In this document: positions 1 through 10,676 of the stretch, piece after piece | Position numbering within the stretch: position 1 is the first letter of the stretch | Layout: each line of letters opens with the position of its first letter | Assembly (NCBI GenBank): GCA_946902875.1 | Contig: OX336349.1 | Location: 20,917,891 to 20,981,890 of the forward strand | Direction of reading: 5' to 3' | From: Nematopogon swammerdamellus | Taxonomy: Eukaryota > Arthropoda > Insecta > Lepidoptera > Adelidae | DNA: 64,000 bases | The notes under the pieces: model-generated | The model's input: the letters and a program-made list of their open reading frames with translations, nothing else | Databases searched by the model: none | What the model was told of the DNA's origin: nothing | Translations under genes and position numbers: made by a program

Positions 1-1202
1 TTTCACAATTCTGACCAATGCGGAAAAAGTAAATGATCTGACGAAAGCGGAATCTGACGGAAGTTTACTGGATCCCTGCAAAGGTTCAAGTTTGCAGGAC
101 ACTTCAAAGTCGTTAACTTGGCGAACTACAAGTTTTAGCACGAATTTTTAATTAATAAAATAAAATTAAGCGTCGTTCCACTATATGTCATTGTAACTTG
201 TCAAAATTTCTTCTGTGATGTTTATCGCCGTAGTTAAATTGTCATGTAATATTATTTGAATACGCACGTGAAGTTATGCTGATGTAATTAAAAGATATGC
301 GTTACGTGTATGATTAATTGACTTGTCCAGACACACTATTAGCGTTACATGAAGTCCTAATTGGTCTGTTCAGAGCCGACTGACTTTTCTCCTACTAGAA
401 CAGAAAATTAGTCGACTCTGGTCTGTCTCATTTTTATTCATCCATGATCTCATCCATCCATTGAAATCTTCTATTGAAATGGTAGGGTAGCGCGAGAGTT
501 GCAAATTTTGATATACGAGTATTTCGTATGTAGTTTTGGTGATATTATAAATGTTTCCTCTCCGTAGTTACTTTCAGAATGTACATATGTACTTATAGTT
601 GTATGTTGGTGTTACCACATGTGTATTTTTTTATTTAATACTTTAGAATAAATTAAATTATTCACTTACATATATTTTTTTTTGTTAATAATACTTTGTA
701 ACAGAGACGTACATAGTAAGTGAAGCATTGACGACAAAAATTTTAACATAGTAATGTTTAAAATTTATGTAAAATTTTAATTTTAAAAAGTACTATTTAA
801 GGAAGTCTTACTTTTTAATTTAAACATTAAATTTAAAAAATAATTGTATGTTGTTAATATTTTGAATAAAGAGTAGAGACTGATTTTGTCCATAAAGGAA
901 ACATTACATAAATTACAAGCAAACATTAAATTCAATGTAACAAAGAAAAATATTTAATTAATAGTTATCCAATGTACATTTTGTCAATACACACCTGCGC
1001 CTAACAGTCGGACTAGTCGCATGAAACCTATGTGTTCTGTCTGGGCCTTCTTCCAAGTCAATACGAACTGGGTCTAGGTTAGAATAAGCTCTCATACGTA
1101 ACGTGTCTCAGCCAACGTGAGATACTTCTGAATCTTATATCGTCACCTGCTTTCAACGTTCTTCCTCTATTTTCCTGTAATTATCATATAATTTTCTTAA
1201 TT
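1..1202. other. AT-rich non-coding stretch
   Basis: No open frame, RNA gene or recognisable repeat was found. The only structure seen is a short imperfect inverted repeat near 370-421, with arms beginning CAGAGCCGACTGAC and its near complement. It could be intron or intergenic DNA upstream of the PKG exon. Confidence 0.5.
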
Positions 1203-1618
1203 TTTGGAACGAAGTTCCTTAACGCACGTTACATTCCAGACACTTGGCGAATGTGAGCTAGGCCGAAAAAAGTGTAAGACTAAGACCGTCACGACACTTT
1301 TGCTGTAGTATGTGCGTTTGTGTCTGTTACAAGCGTATGTCTATGTATAGGTATATTACTGCAGTATAGACGTAATTTATTTTTTTATTTTTTATTTAAT
1401 TACTCTCAAACGTTCTAAGGGCCAATTGCGCCAACACGAATTTAACGATATAAATCAGTTTAACTCGTTAAGCTAGTACCCGTTGACTGTGGGAACCGCG
1501 TTTAAATCCATAACTCGCTACTTAACTCTAAATTCGTGTTGGCGCAATTGGGCCTTAATTTATTTAATTGTGCCTGTTATTTAATACGTAATATATAGCG
1601 AAAGGAACTTCGTTCCAA
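1203..1618. mobile_element. MITE-J copy 1, foldback ends GGAACGAAGTTCC
   Basis: The left end carries GGAACGAAGTTCCTTAACGC and the right end GGAACTTCGTTCCAA in inverted orientation. A second copy lies at 41272-41577. The interior is AT-rich and non-coding, and holds another small MITE at 1416-1557. No transposase is visible, so it is a non-autonomous element. Confidence 0.6.
1416..1557. mobile_element. 142-bp MITE with 29-bp terminal inverted repeats, nested in MITE-J
   Basis: Positions 1416-1444 and 1529-1557 are inverted copies with one mismatch, centred on GGGCCAATTGCGCCAACACG. The short interior has no coding capacity. The flanks read CTAA and TTAA, so a TTAA-like or TA-like target is possible but not proven. 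Confidence 0.75.
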
Positions 1619-1619
1619 C

Positions 1620-1870
1620 AAGCGTAACATGTGGCGCCGTACCACCCATGAGGTATCAAACGACGCCCATGGACATTCAATCGTGCGCGGGGGTTGCGAA
1701 TGCTATGCCGGCCTGACGGGTGCGTATTCACGCCTGTTTAGAAAGACCCGAAACGATACTTGTGTCGAAATATGTGGGCAGGGAGAGCGTTCCAGAGTTT
1801 ACCAGTTCTGTGGGGGAAAGATCAGCACAACCGATTGGTACGCATCCGCCGTAAATCCAGCTTAAAGGGA
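1620..1870 (-). pseudogene. LINE-K 3' end fragment (jockey-like non-LTR retrotransposon)
   Basis: Read on the minus strand, the segment gives a decayed C-terminal reverse-transcriptase-polyprotein tail (LDLRRMRTNR followed by broken frames). It then runs into a 3' end with the ACATGTGGCGCC motif shared by the copies at 12.7, 16.4, 45.6 and 58.6 kb. Stops and frameshifts show it is dead. It abuts the right end of MITE-J. Confidence 0.6.
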
Positions 1871-1930
1871 TGCAATCCCTGGCCAGTGCGCGTTGTGCGG
1901 TGCTGGAATTTAAATTTTCTTCATTTTTTT

Positions 1931-2160
1931 ATGTGTGATTCCCGGACCCCTAGGATTTTCGGGCTGGAGTAATTTTATGTTTGATACCGGGACCCCGAGG
2001 ATTTTTCGGGCTGGAGTAATTTTCTGTGTGATCCGGGAGCCCGAGAATTTTTCGGGCTGGAGTGATTTTATGTGTGATACCGGGACCCCAAGGATTTTTC
2101 GCGCTGGAGTAATTTTATGTGTGATACCGGTACCCCGAGGATTTTTCGGGCTGGAATAAA
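1931..2160. repeat. Tandem array, 47-bp unit, about five copies
   Basis: Successive GAGTAATTTTATGTG starts fall at 1967, 2014, 2060, 2107 and 2154 (spacing 47, 46, 47, 47). Each unit contains ACCGGGACCCCGAGGATTTT and CGGGCTG. Copies differ by a few substitutions. The period is not a multiple of three, so the open frames across it on both strands are not evidence of a protein. Confidence 0.92.
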
Positions 2161-4420
2161 TTGTGGTTTGATATATAACAGTAACTGTAACAGCTCGCGA
2201 GTGTTGTTTGCACATCTTCACCGCGAGTCCCGGCCGGCACTTGCACGTTCTTTATTTAATTTAATATCAAGGTAACCACATACATATTTTTGAGAGTACA
2301 CATTCATAATTATTTCCACTCGATTTATAATTTTAATTCAATTGTTTTCTCAAAGACATGACATTTGATTCGTGCAGACCTCCAAGAAGGCCAACCATTA
2401 TAGGTGCCAGTAACTGACAAATCACTTGGTATTTATAAGCCAATTACTCGGAGAAGTACCATCTTGAGTTCGCACACACAAATGTGATTTATTATTCAAA
2501 GTGTTGCACCTGATGTGTAATTGAACCGTAGCTTGATTTTGAAAGTATCATTAATCATTGTGAGAGCCCAGCCGGCCGCGGCATTTATCATACTGTTCAA
2601 TATTGTTTTGGCTTGCAATCATATTTTGATGCTAGCGTCAGCTAGTCTGTATTGTCTACATATAGTAAACTTGTAGCATATTTATTGATTCTTTCTGCAG
2701 TTTTAGAAGTTTGGTTTATTGTGTCAAAATTCCTAAAGTAGAACCTACACGAAAATGTCACTTCTGCTAAACAGGTGCTACTGAGGTAATGTCTACCCAT
2801 GAAAGTATTATGGCAATTTAGAAAGTCGTTGCGTCTACCTCTATCGTTTATTTCTCTCTAAGTAAAGTTATGATTTTTTAAGAGGCTGTAATTACTTAGA
2901 TTTCTTCGCATAATTCCTCTATTATATCAACAGTTACTGCAGCAATCACACTGTAATAAATATATGATAAAGTTGAGTACTAATGCTAGGTTTTATCTTT
3001 GATGAAAACATGATTTAATTAAATTTTCTCGATAGAAAATTGCAATAGAGATTGCAAAAGTACCTCCAAACGGCCAATAAAACCGCCAGTATTTAATAAA
3101 TACTTGAAATTAGATCATGCAACTTTGCATAATAACTGGTCTCAATATAAATCAGGTCCAATGTTTTTTAAATTTTAAAGATAACCATTATTTTCACCGT
3201 AAATAACACAATTCAAAACTTTTCAGGCTTACGATGAAATTATCGAGTACTGCCTAAATAGTACGAGTTATCACTATTTCTAAAAAATTATCACAAATGC
3301 AACATTTTTTCTATAAGCGTAAACCATTCATATAACACGTTGCGTTGGAGCCAATTTTAACGAATGAACCACCTTTTCAGATTTTAACTTTCAATACGGT
3401 AAACCTGCGAAAAACCTTCACTAATATTGTCAATTTGGGCCCAACTCAGCGTGTTAGACAACGTATTGCAACATATTGCGAATTGCGATGCGCTGATTTT
3501 CAGTTTGACCCACTTTGCCGAGAAATACATACTTGTTATTACGATTTTTACTTAAAGGCTAAACATGACTGGATGACAAAATACGGAAATTAAACATTTT
3601 AAAAAACATTAAAGGTTAAAAAACTTTTTAACCTTTTCAATATTTTCTTTATAATTTACATAATATTTGCTTTATTTGCCATTGTGCGAGGGATAGTTTT
3701 CCTTAAAAACAACGTTTTAACCAGCACTGGTGTCATTTATTCGTTTGGTAGTCAATGACAGACATAATGGACATGAATCACAACATCTTGTCACCATCCA
3801 ACTTGGAATGCAACCACTTCCTTCCTCTGTTGCACAATGTTGAATGAAACCTTGTCCGAAAACTTGAAATAATTATAGGATACGCAATCTCGAGGTCTTC
3901 GCTTACGTATGTCGCAACTTATCTTGAACTATTTCACCATTATAGATCTTTATTAATTCATTGGTCGTTTCCAATAAATCAGCATTAATAAAAACCAATT
4001 AAGAAATTGAACATAATATGTAGACCTCGCAAATGGGTCAAGATTATTTGAGTATGCGTAAACCGTGATTTAGTTGTGCCGTATATATCTAACACAAGGT
4101 GGGCGGTGCAGTGTAAGGTGTCTCTAAAGATTTCAACAGTTCTGACTTACAATGTCCAAATAGTGCCAGAGGCAACGTCACTTATTCGTTTACGATCATT
4201 AATATAGTGCGATTATCATATTTTATTGGTTTATTTTTATCCATCCAGTACACAATAAGATAGCCTGCGATAAAGTTATTTTTTCTTTAAATTTTAAACA
4301 CACACAATGTAACTGCTTGCGACTACTTATGCCATTATCAGGAATACATCGACTGATAAGACCAGTCAGTTCTAGTGTCTTTAATGGTATCCTCGCCTCT
4401 CCAACCTGTTGATACGTCAG
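2161..4420. other. Non-coding stretch upstream of the PKG exon, with one weak open frame
   Basis: This AT-rich DNA holds no repeat that I can match elsewhere in the window. The only open frame of note is at 3336-3596, listed separately. A TCAGT motif at 4366-4370 resembles an arthropod initiator and a TATATAT run lies near 4082, so a promoter for the exon at 4482 could sit here, but the evidence is weak. Confidence 0.4.
3336..3596 (+). other. Unrecognised open frame, 86 codons, no ATG
   Basis: The frame is open from a TAA at 3333 to a TAA at 3594-3596. It reads as ordinary protein, with several Cys residues (CELRCADF, DPLCREIHTCYYDF) and an end at WMTKYGN. No ATG lies near its start, so it would have to be an internal or terminal exon, or an old pseudogene. 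I do not recognise it. Its base composition is like the surroundings. It could also be chance. Confidence 0.2.
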
Positions 4421-4481
4421 TGTGGCGATAAAGTCAGTTCACAAAGACAAGTTGACATTCGTGAATAGAAAACCCCAAGCC

Positions 4482-4921
4482 ATGGAGAAGACAGAAATGG
4501 CTCAAACGCACCGTGCACACTGCAACGGCGACCACGGTTACGTGCTCGAAAAGAAATACATAGACATGAAGAGGCTTGTTCTCGAAAAAACTGAAGAGGT
4601 TAAGCGTCGAGACAAAATCATCTCGCTTCTAGAACGTGACCTCGACGAGCGGGACGCGACGATACGTTATTTGAGGAATGAAATCGACAAATTTCGACAA
4701 GTCGTCAAACCTCTGACGAAACAGATCATTGAAGGTCACAGAAACAGCGCCGAAGGGCAAGAAGATGACTTCTCAGCATCACCGGGAGTGGAGAACACGA
4801 GGTTGATACCTCTAAGTGAGCCCAGGTTGAAGAGGACGGCTATATCGGCGGAGCCTCTGTCTTCTATAACGCAGGCCGATGGCGGATATATGAAATTAGT
4901 GAGGATTCCGAAGACTCAGAA
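4482..4921 (+). CDS. for: cGMP-dependent protein kinase (foraging/PKG I type), N-terminal coding exon
   Basis: PKG is a cytoplasmic Ser/Thr kinase activated by cGMP; in insects it tunes foraging and neuronal signalling. This exon gives 146 codons plus two bases from an ATG in a good Kozak setting (AAGCCATGG). The frame stays open upstream to a TGA at 4410, and an AG at 4419-4420 could be an acceptor from an untranslated exon, so a longer N-terminus is not excluded. Residues 20-80 form a charged heptad coiled coil (LEKTEEVKRRDKIISLLERD), matching the family's dimerisation zipper. Residues 115-125 read RLKRTAISAEP, the autoinhibitory segment, like KRQAISAEP of vertebrate PKG I-beta. The exon ends CAGAA before GTAAGT at 4922. 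Its last two bases join the first base of the exon at 9018 to give Lys, leading into [18 protein letters not shown]. As known in this family, the first exon is often promoter-specific, so this is probably one isoform's start. Confidence 0.93.
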
Positions 4922-4959
4922 GTAAGTATTGGGATATTTCTCAATTTGTAATGAAATAC

Positions 4960-5280
4960 TTTTTTTTTATGGAAACTGACACGGTTGGCTACATCACCTA
5001 CAACATCCGTGATGTCAGCCCATAACACCGGGTGAACTTGGTGCCACGTCAGTGCTTCCCTTCAGTCGTGCCGGCTACACTGAACTGGACGGAAAACACA
5101 AACTATTTACATAGCCGTTTCGACCGATCTTTCATTCAGTGCGGTGGTACCAACCCGGGCGGGTTAAACCCTACCACCTGGTAATATAAGAAGGGAGTCA
5201 TTCCCTTAGTCGCCTTTTACGACATACACGGGGAGAGATGCAGTGGGGCTATTCTTTTAAAGTACCGGCCCCACACGGTA
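4960..5280 (-). mobile_element. SINE-C, near full length
   Basis: The sequence starts at the T-run of a reversed poly-A tail followed by ATGGAAACTGACACGGTTGG. It runs through the shared SINE-A/C body (GGGCGGGTTAAACCCTACCA) and ends with the C head, whose forward form is GTGTGGGGCCGGTAC. It lies 38 bases downstream of the first PKG exon, inside the intron. Confidence 0.85.
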
Positions 5281-5317
5281 CAAAATATATACTGTCCTAT
5301 AAAGTTTTTTATTACTC

Positions 5318-5357
5318 CAACGGTCCCCCATCCAAGTACTGACCGCGCTCAGGGTCA
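5318..5357 (-). mobile_element. SINE-A head scrap, inverted
   Basis: CCATCCAAGTACTGACCGCG is the reverse complement of the 5S-like block of SINE-A. It lies head to head with the SINE-A copy that begins at 5358. Confidence 0.7.
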
Positions 5358-5749
5358 GGGTACAGTCGGTAGCTCAGCGGCGCGGTCGGTCCACTGTCGG
5401 TCGGATCATAAGCACATCTGGGCGCGGTCAGTGGATGGATGGGTGATCGCTCGACCGTTGGAGGCTGACCGTGGTTCGGATTCCACGTAAAACTGTACGG
5501 TCCCTCTTCCCTTCTTACCTTACTAGGTGGTAGGGTTTATCCCGGCCGGGTTGGTACCACCGCACTGAATGAAAGGTTGGTTGAAACGGCTATGTAAATA
5601 GTTCGTGTTTTCCGTCCAGTTCAGTCTAGCCGACATGAAATGAAGGGAAGCACTGGCATGACACCTAGTTCATCCGGTGGTATCGGCTGACACACGGATA
5701 TAGTAAATGTACATGAAGCGAACCGTGTCAGTTTCCATAAAAAAAAACA
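5358..5749 (+). mobile_element. SINE-A with tRNA-like and 5S-like head
   Basis: The head has an A-box-like TAGCTCAGCGG, a 5S-like block GGGCGCGGTCAG with GATGGGTGA, and a B-box-like GGTTCGGATTCC. The common body follows, ending CAGTTTCCATAAAAAAA. The 5S block carries substitutions (GTGGATGG for the usual GTACTTGG). A reversed 5S-like scrap lies immediately upstream at 5318-5357. Confidence 0.82.
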
Positions 5750-6207
5750 CTTCCTTTATGTTCTCTAAAAATGTATCTACAATTCTGAATGATTTGATAA
5801 CACTCCGGCTGTTACTGACTGATCGAATGTAATGTGTGCTAATTTCTACTCAGGCCTTGTTTTGCACTTCATAATTTCGTTGTTGAAAGCGTGAATTATT
5901 CTCAACTCATTATTTTGAGGATTCAAACCGACCTATATCGTAACAACAAATCATATAAATTAAATATATGTCAATATCTACATTGTGTAATAAATAAATA
6001 ACATATTAAAATCAAAATGGGTTAAATAGTTTATTTTAATACTACGATTGCCTATTTAATAGGTTTTCTCGGTTATTATGATTATTTTAACGTTTTACTA
6101 AAACCAAAATTTCAGGTTTGTTTGATTGAATTTTAAGGCAATTAATATTTTGTTTAATCTATAATTAATGTTTTGAAATAAAATACTATTTATTATGTAT
6201 TCTATGC
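5750..6207. other. AT-rich PKG intron DNA
   Basis: Nothing recognisable was seen: no open frame and no repeat shared with the rest of the window. Confidence 0.45.
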
Positions 6208-6638
6208 CAGTCAGTCAGTCAGCGTGTAAGCGTCCACTGCTGGACATAGCCTCTCCAATTTTGTTTTATTATTTTATTTTATGTATATGACGTATGTATG
6301 ACTACGTGATATGGTGCGTAACGAGGCAATCCGCCGACGCACCAAAGTAGTCGATATTGGGCACCGGGTGGCTAAGCTCAAGTGGCAGTGGGCTGGGCAC
6401 GTTAGCCGAAGAGACGATGACCGTTGGAGTAACCGTGTCCTACACTGGCGGCCGTGGACAGGAAAATGGAGTGTGGGAAGACCGAGGGGAAGACCACCCG
6501 CCAGGTGGGACGACGACATCAAGTACGCCGGCGGAAATCAGTGGTTCCGTATCGCTGAAGGCCGGGAGGACTGGAGGAAAATTGTAGAGGCGTATGTCCA
6601 GCAGTGGACGCTTACACGCTGACTGACTGACTGACTGA
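6208..6638 (+). mobile_element. RTE-type LINE 3' end with an inverted copy of its own terminus
   Basis: The left 55 bases (6208-6262) are a near-perfect reverse complement of the right end (6578-6638), including GTCCACTGCTGGACAT and the CAGTCAGTCAG run. The ORF of the RTE C-terminus lies between them. The arrangement suggests twin priming, or an inverted duplication of the 3' end at insertion. Confidence 0.75.
6311..6622 (+). pseudogene. RTE-clade retrotransposon polyprotein, C-terminal fragment
   Basis: The 103-codon open frame contains the sequence block that typically ends insect RTE (BovB-like) reverse transcriptases: IRRRTKVVDIGHRVAKLKWQ, WAGHVSRRDDDRW, VGRPRGRPPARWDDDIK, and finally WRKIVEAYVQQWTLTR. 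The catalytic reverse-transcriptase core is absent, so the copy is 5'-truncated and cannot act alone. Related RTE ends lie at 52504-52608, 55644-55752 and 57860-58120. Confidence 0.85.
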
Positions 6639-7066
6639 GATGAATAAACTTTGCACACAATAAATTATTTACAGAATTTGAACTAATTCACCTGCACGTA
6701 TTTTGAATTACTATACGTAGTGAGTTCTAGCCGCAGGCCCTCGCGCAGGCCTTTCATTCCGTGCTAGAGGTTATAATAAGGTATCCGAGGAGTACAGGTA
6801 CTTACTACATACAGCCTTTGCTGTTGGTACTTCAACAAAGCCATATGTGCGGTGGAGCAAGGCGCGCGAGTGTGGACTGTGGACGGCCTCGGGGCCGGTC
6901 ACGCGTCGTGCGCGGCCCAGCTGCGTGCGACGACCACTACGGGACGCAATAGAATTGGGACCGCTCTCAACACCGAGGATAGAAGAATAGATAGATAGAG
7001 GATAGGTAGAGGCAAGGAGGATACAGGGTAGAGGAGAGAAGTCCTTCTATCCTCGGTGGCTCTAAA
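6639..7066. other. Non-coding, includes a 15-bp perfect inverted repeat
   Basis: CACCGAGGATAGAAG at 6971-6985 is repeated in inverse at 7044-7058. The spacer is rich in GATAG. It could be a small foldback element. No gene was seen. Confidence 0.4.
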
Positions 7067-8192
7067 CCAGCGGTTCTCCATCGGTGATCCGTGGACCACT
7101 GGTGGTCCCTGAAAGCCATTTGTCAGCCTCGGTAGCTCAGTGGTGCGGCCGGTCGACTGTTATTAAGCTGAGCGCGGTCAGTACTTGGATGGGTGACCGC
7201 TCGACCGTTGGAGGCTGACCGTGGTTCGGATTCCACGTAAAACTGTAGGCCCCTTCCCTTCTTACCTTACTAGGTGGTAGTGGTAGGGTTTATCGCGTCC
7301 GGGTTGGTACCACCGCCCTGAATGAAACGTCGCGTCGTCGTCGGTCGAAAAGGCTATGTAAATAGTTTGTGTTTTCCGCCATGAAGGGAAGCACTGACAT
7401 GGCACCTAGTTCACCCGGTGTTATGGGCTGACATCACGGATGTTGTAGGTTGTAGGTGATGTAGCCAACCGCGTCAGTTTAAATTTAAAAAAAATGTTTT
7501 AGAAGTGGTCCGCGAAGTCATCCTACGGGAATTAGATGCCAGTTAGATTAAGGGGATTAGATAGGCGTTTGGCTATGAGTAGCACTGAACCAAAGATTCA
7601 GCAGTTGGTAAACAGTATGCAGTTACAATAATCAATCACACTAAAATAATATAACTATTGAAAACTTTTCGCTAATAAATATTATAATAATCTTGGTTTC
7701 GAATATGTACTACCGACTGGAGCGACTACCAGCGAAGTCGCTCTACAGTCTCTTCAAGAATCTAGGGCTCCCAAGATCGACGCTAAGCTCATACATGGAG
7801 AGAGCTTCGAAAACGTCACTGGAAGCATCCTACAGAATATGGATAGGTAGAGAGAGGGAGGTCGAGAGCGGGACTGGTGGTTTCCCCGCGTCCTAGTCAA
7901 CGCAGACTAGCTGACGAGGGCTTGAAGCGAGCCGAAACGTGAAGCATGCGCGGGAAATTTAGAGTGGCCACTCGCTAGTCCCGGCCTCGATTAATACCCT
8001 CCTCTACTGCCGGTGGGCCCGGATATGTTCGGTGAAGCCATCGCAAGCTTAGATCCACACCTTCCTTCTGTATAGGTTTTATAGAACAACCTTATAATAA
8101 TTTGCTGCCAAGCAGTTGGTGGTCCATGGCGAGACAAAAATGTTGTCAAATGGTCCCTCATCACAACACTAAAAGGTTAAGAACCACTCTGA
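7067..8192. mobile_element. hAT-like element, interrupted by SINE-A
   Basis: The left end reads CCAGCGGTTCTC and the right end GGTTAAGAACCACTCTG, resembling the CAGNGGTTCT...AGAACCACTG ends of hAT elements. Matching inner motifs (GTGGTCC) occur near both ends. SINE-A occupies 7122-7494. A stretch at 7690-8090 is unexplained. No intact transposase was seen and no clear 8-bp target duplication was found. Confidence 0.5.
7122..7494 (+). mobile_element. SINE-A, near full length
   Basis: It starts GTCAGCCTCGGTAGCTCAG, has the 5S-like GAGCGCGGTCAGTACTTGG and GATGGGTGACCGC, then the B-box-like GGTTCGGATTCC and the common body. It ends in an A-rich tail. It is nested in the hAT-like element. Confidence 0.85.
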
Positions 8193-8380
8193 ACGGGCGC
8201 TGCTTCACTGTGGACTGCTGCAGATTTTAATCTATAATATTTTATTAAATTAAAATAATAAACGACATTTTGTGTTATTTTTGTGCCAAAGATGTGTCAG
8301 GTCAGGATCCGTGGCTCATGAAAATTTGTCATGAAAACCTAGTCCATGGGAAACAGGGGGTGACGTTAATATGTACATAC

Positions 8381-8942
8381 ATAATACATACATATCACAC
8401 ACGCTGAATCCCGACAATCGGGGTAAGCAGAGTAATCGGTGTTGTGCTGCAAGAACACTGCTAAATTACAGCACAGCAGCGACCACCACGTTTCGCAAAG
8501 TATTGGTACTAGATGTAAGATGGCCGCATAGCAGCCTCGGCTGTGTTCTCCTCTAGTCCAGTATAGCCAGCAATCCAGCGAAGTCTCCGGTATGGCACCT
8601 ACCTTCTCGGAGGTGATATTGGCTGGTCGGAGCATGCGCTTTGGCCCCTTCGACTCAGCCACCCATACCGGATTACATAAAAAAAATCAAAAAAAAATCG
8701 AACAAGATTCAATCGATCAAGCAGCAAGTAAGGCACGAAGACCATTGAGCTAACATTATTTCTCTATGACGAAGACCCACCTGCTGCATGACTCGGTGGA
8801 AGTACGGTGCAAAGGTGAGAGGTGGCGATCCTGTCGCCCTTTAGCACGGCATCTTGTCCTCATCCCTTAGTCGCCTTTTACGACATGCATGGGAAGAGAT
8901 GCAGTGGGGCTATTCTTTTCAAGTACCGATCCCAAACGGAAC
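8381..8942 (-). mobile_element. Repeat D, split by a SINE-B insertion
   Basis: Parts 8381-8504 and 8698-8942 together match the uninterrupted copies at 9628-9944 and 17149-17460 (CGACAATCGGGGTAAGCAGA to GAGATGCAGTGGGGCTATTC). The SINE-B fragment 8505-8697 sits between AGTATT and CGAACAAG, which are adjacent in the 17 kb copy. Confidence 0.85.
8505..8697 (+). mobile_element. SINE-B, 5'-truncated
   Basis: It begins inside the body (ACTAGATGTAAGATGGCCGC) and ends CATACCGGATTACATAAAAA followed by an A-rich tail. Truncation at the 5' end and the A tail fit reverse-transcription-based insertion. Confidence 0.88.
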
Positions 8943-9017
8943 TTGAAAAGTACGGTTAATATGTATGAATAATATAATATTATTTGAATACTCACAGCGA
9001 TCATCTTTCCATTGCAG

Positions 9018-9184
9018 ATCTCGGGACCTGATCAAAAGCGCGATTCTGGACAACGATTTCATGAAGAACCTCGAGCTGACACAAATACGCGAGATCGTGG
9101 ACTGCATGTACCCTGTCCAATACGCGGCAGGCAGCCTCATCATCAAGGAAGGAGATGTCGGCAGTATCGTCTATGTCATGGAAG
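9018..9184 (+). CDS. for: cGMP-dependent protein kinase, exon with start of cGMP-binding domain A
   Basis: The acceptor is TTTCCATTGCAG before 9018 and the donor is GAAG before GTTAGT at 9185. The first base completes a Lys codon left open by the exon at 4482-4921; then 55 codons plus one base follow. The peptide includes [40 protein letters not shown] and [16 protein letters not shown]. This is nearly invariant in animal PKG I and foraging proteins, and forms the entry helix and first strands of the tandem cyclic-nucleotide-binding domain. The phosphate-binding cassette (GELAILYNC in the family) should lie in the next exon, which I could not find downstream in this window. The identification as PKG is secure; the continuation of the gene is not shown. 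Confidence 0.95.
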
Positions 9185-9627
9185 GTTAGTAAAATCGTGA
9201 ATTTTTGTCTAATTTGGCTTATTTAGTGATATAACAACATTCCGAAAACGATTGCCCGTCGGAGCTGACGTATAGCGCCATCTAGCGGCGACTAGTACAA
9301 CCTTGCGAGCTACGACACGTTACGTTGTACACCGCCATCTAGTGTCGACTAGTGCCGTTACTCTGTGAGTATGCGGTTGCGGGATCGTCGTGTTTATTAT
9401 TAGGTTGCACAAATGGCGCTTTCAACGTTTCCTAAATAAATTCGACACTGACGTCTATACTCCATACCTACGTTAATTATTACTTATTTATTAGTTTAGA
9501 CGAGGAATTTATAGAAGAGATATGAAATAAAACAAATCATTATGGTCTTCGAGATGTAAGATGTTTATTTTCTCAGCACGGTCATTATTGGGCTGCTATT
9601 CTCAACTTTCGTGGCATTTAAAAATAT
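9185..9627. other. PKG intron DNA, no feature
   Basis: No open frame or known repeat was seen. CCATCTAG(C/T)G(G/T)CGACTAGT occurs twice, at 9280-9297 and 9333-9352, as a diverged local duplication. Confidence 0.4.
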
Positions 9628-9944
9628 TTACATACATATCACACGCTATATCACAACAATCGGGGTAAGCCGAGAAATCGGTGTTGTGCTGCAAGGACTC
9701 TGGTAAATACAGCACAACACCGACCGCCACGTCTAGCAAAGCACTCGAACAAGATAACTATCAAGCAGCAAGTAAGACCCACCCGCTGCATGACTCGGCG
9801 GAAGTACCGTGCAAAGGTGAGAGCTGGCTATCCTGTCGCCCTTTAGCACGGCATCTCGTCCTTATCCCTTAGTGGCCTTTTACGACGTGCACGGGGAGAG
9901 ATGCAGTGGGGCTATTCTTTTTAAGTACCTGCCCCACACGGTTC
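9628..9944 (-). mobile_element. Repeat D, complete copy
   Basis: The copy runs without interruption from the CATACATATCACACGCT side to the reversed C head (AGATGCAGTGGGGCTATTC, ACCTGCCCCACACGG). Read in the forward direction it begins with the same head as SINE-C but has a different body. Confidence 0.85.
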
Positions 9945-10276
9945 GAAATATTTATAGAAACTATTTGCCCGCATGGCAAATTGCCTCAGGCCATTAACCT
10001 CAGCGGTAATGCATTGACAAGTTTATTATTACTGGCAGCATTTTCCGTAAATAAATGAAAGTTGGCAACACCTCACGGATCGTTACCTATTGTAAACAAT
10101 GTCTTTAAGAGATTGTCGCGAGGCAACCGTCGGTTAATTATGAAGCGAACCTTCAATTATGTACTATGTATGTGCTTATTATAGCAAATAGCGTTTGCCG
10201 GGTTGAAGGCGATGCGGTACGGGCATGTAGACTTTTAATTATTATTTTCCAAATTCGAATCGAAATCGGAAACATT
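9945..10276. other. No feature seen
   Basis: This short non-coding interval between a repeat D copy and a SINE-B copy holds no recognisable element. Confidence 0.4.
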
Positions 10277-10676
10277 GTTTTTTTTTATGTAATCCGGTAT
10301 GGGTGGCTGAGTCGGAGGGGCCAAAGCGCATGCTCCGGCCAGCCAATATCACCTCCGAGAAGGTAGGTGCCATACCGAAGACTTCCCTGTATTGCTGGCT
10401 ATACTGGATTAGAGGAGAACACAACCGAGGCTGTTATGCGGCTATCTTACATCCAGTACGGTAGTACCAACCCAGTCGGCTACAATCTGAGCCTACCGCC
10501 TAATAAGGGGCAAGGGAAGGGACCTACAGTTTTACACCGGTTCCGAACGGTGAAGCAGCAGGTATGCACGTACATTTTTTCGTCAGAAAAAACTCTTTGG
10601 TACAAGCCGACGGCATTCGAACCGCGGACCTTTCGCATGAGAAGCCGATGCCCAAACCACTCGGCCACCCGCCGCT
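10277..10676 (-). mobile_element. SINE-B, full length
   Basis: The reversed tail (TTTTTTATGTAATCCGGTAT) opens the copy and the reversed tRNA-like head closes it. Forward, that head has GGCCGAGTGG (A box) and GGTTCGAATGCC (a B box with one extra base). The length of about 400 bp matches the copies at 13.5 and 28.1 kb. Confidence 0.88.

Noticed and set aside
1910..2221. Repetitive 103-codon protein on the minus strand
   Set aside because: The 47-base unit is not a multiple of three and the apparent peptide repeat changes frame from unit to unit.
4422..4481. GTG start for the PKG exon at 4422
   Set aside because: Eukaryotic nuclear genes very rarely start at GTG, and the ATG at 4482 has a good context. 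The upstream part could be translated only if spliced to an earlier exon.
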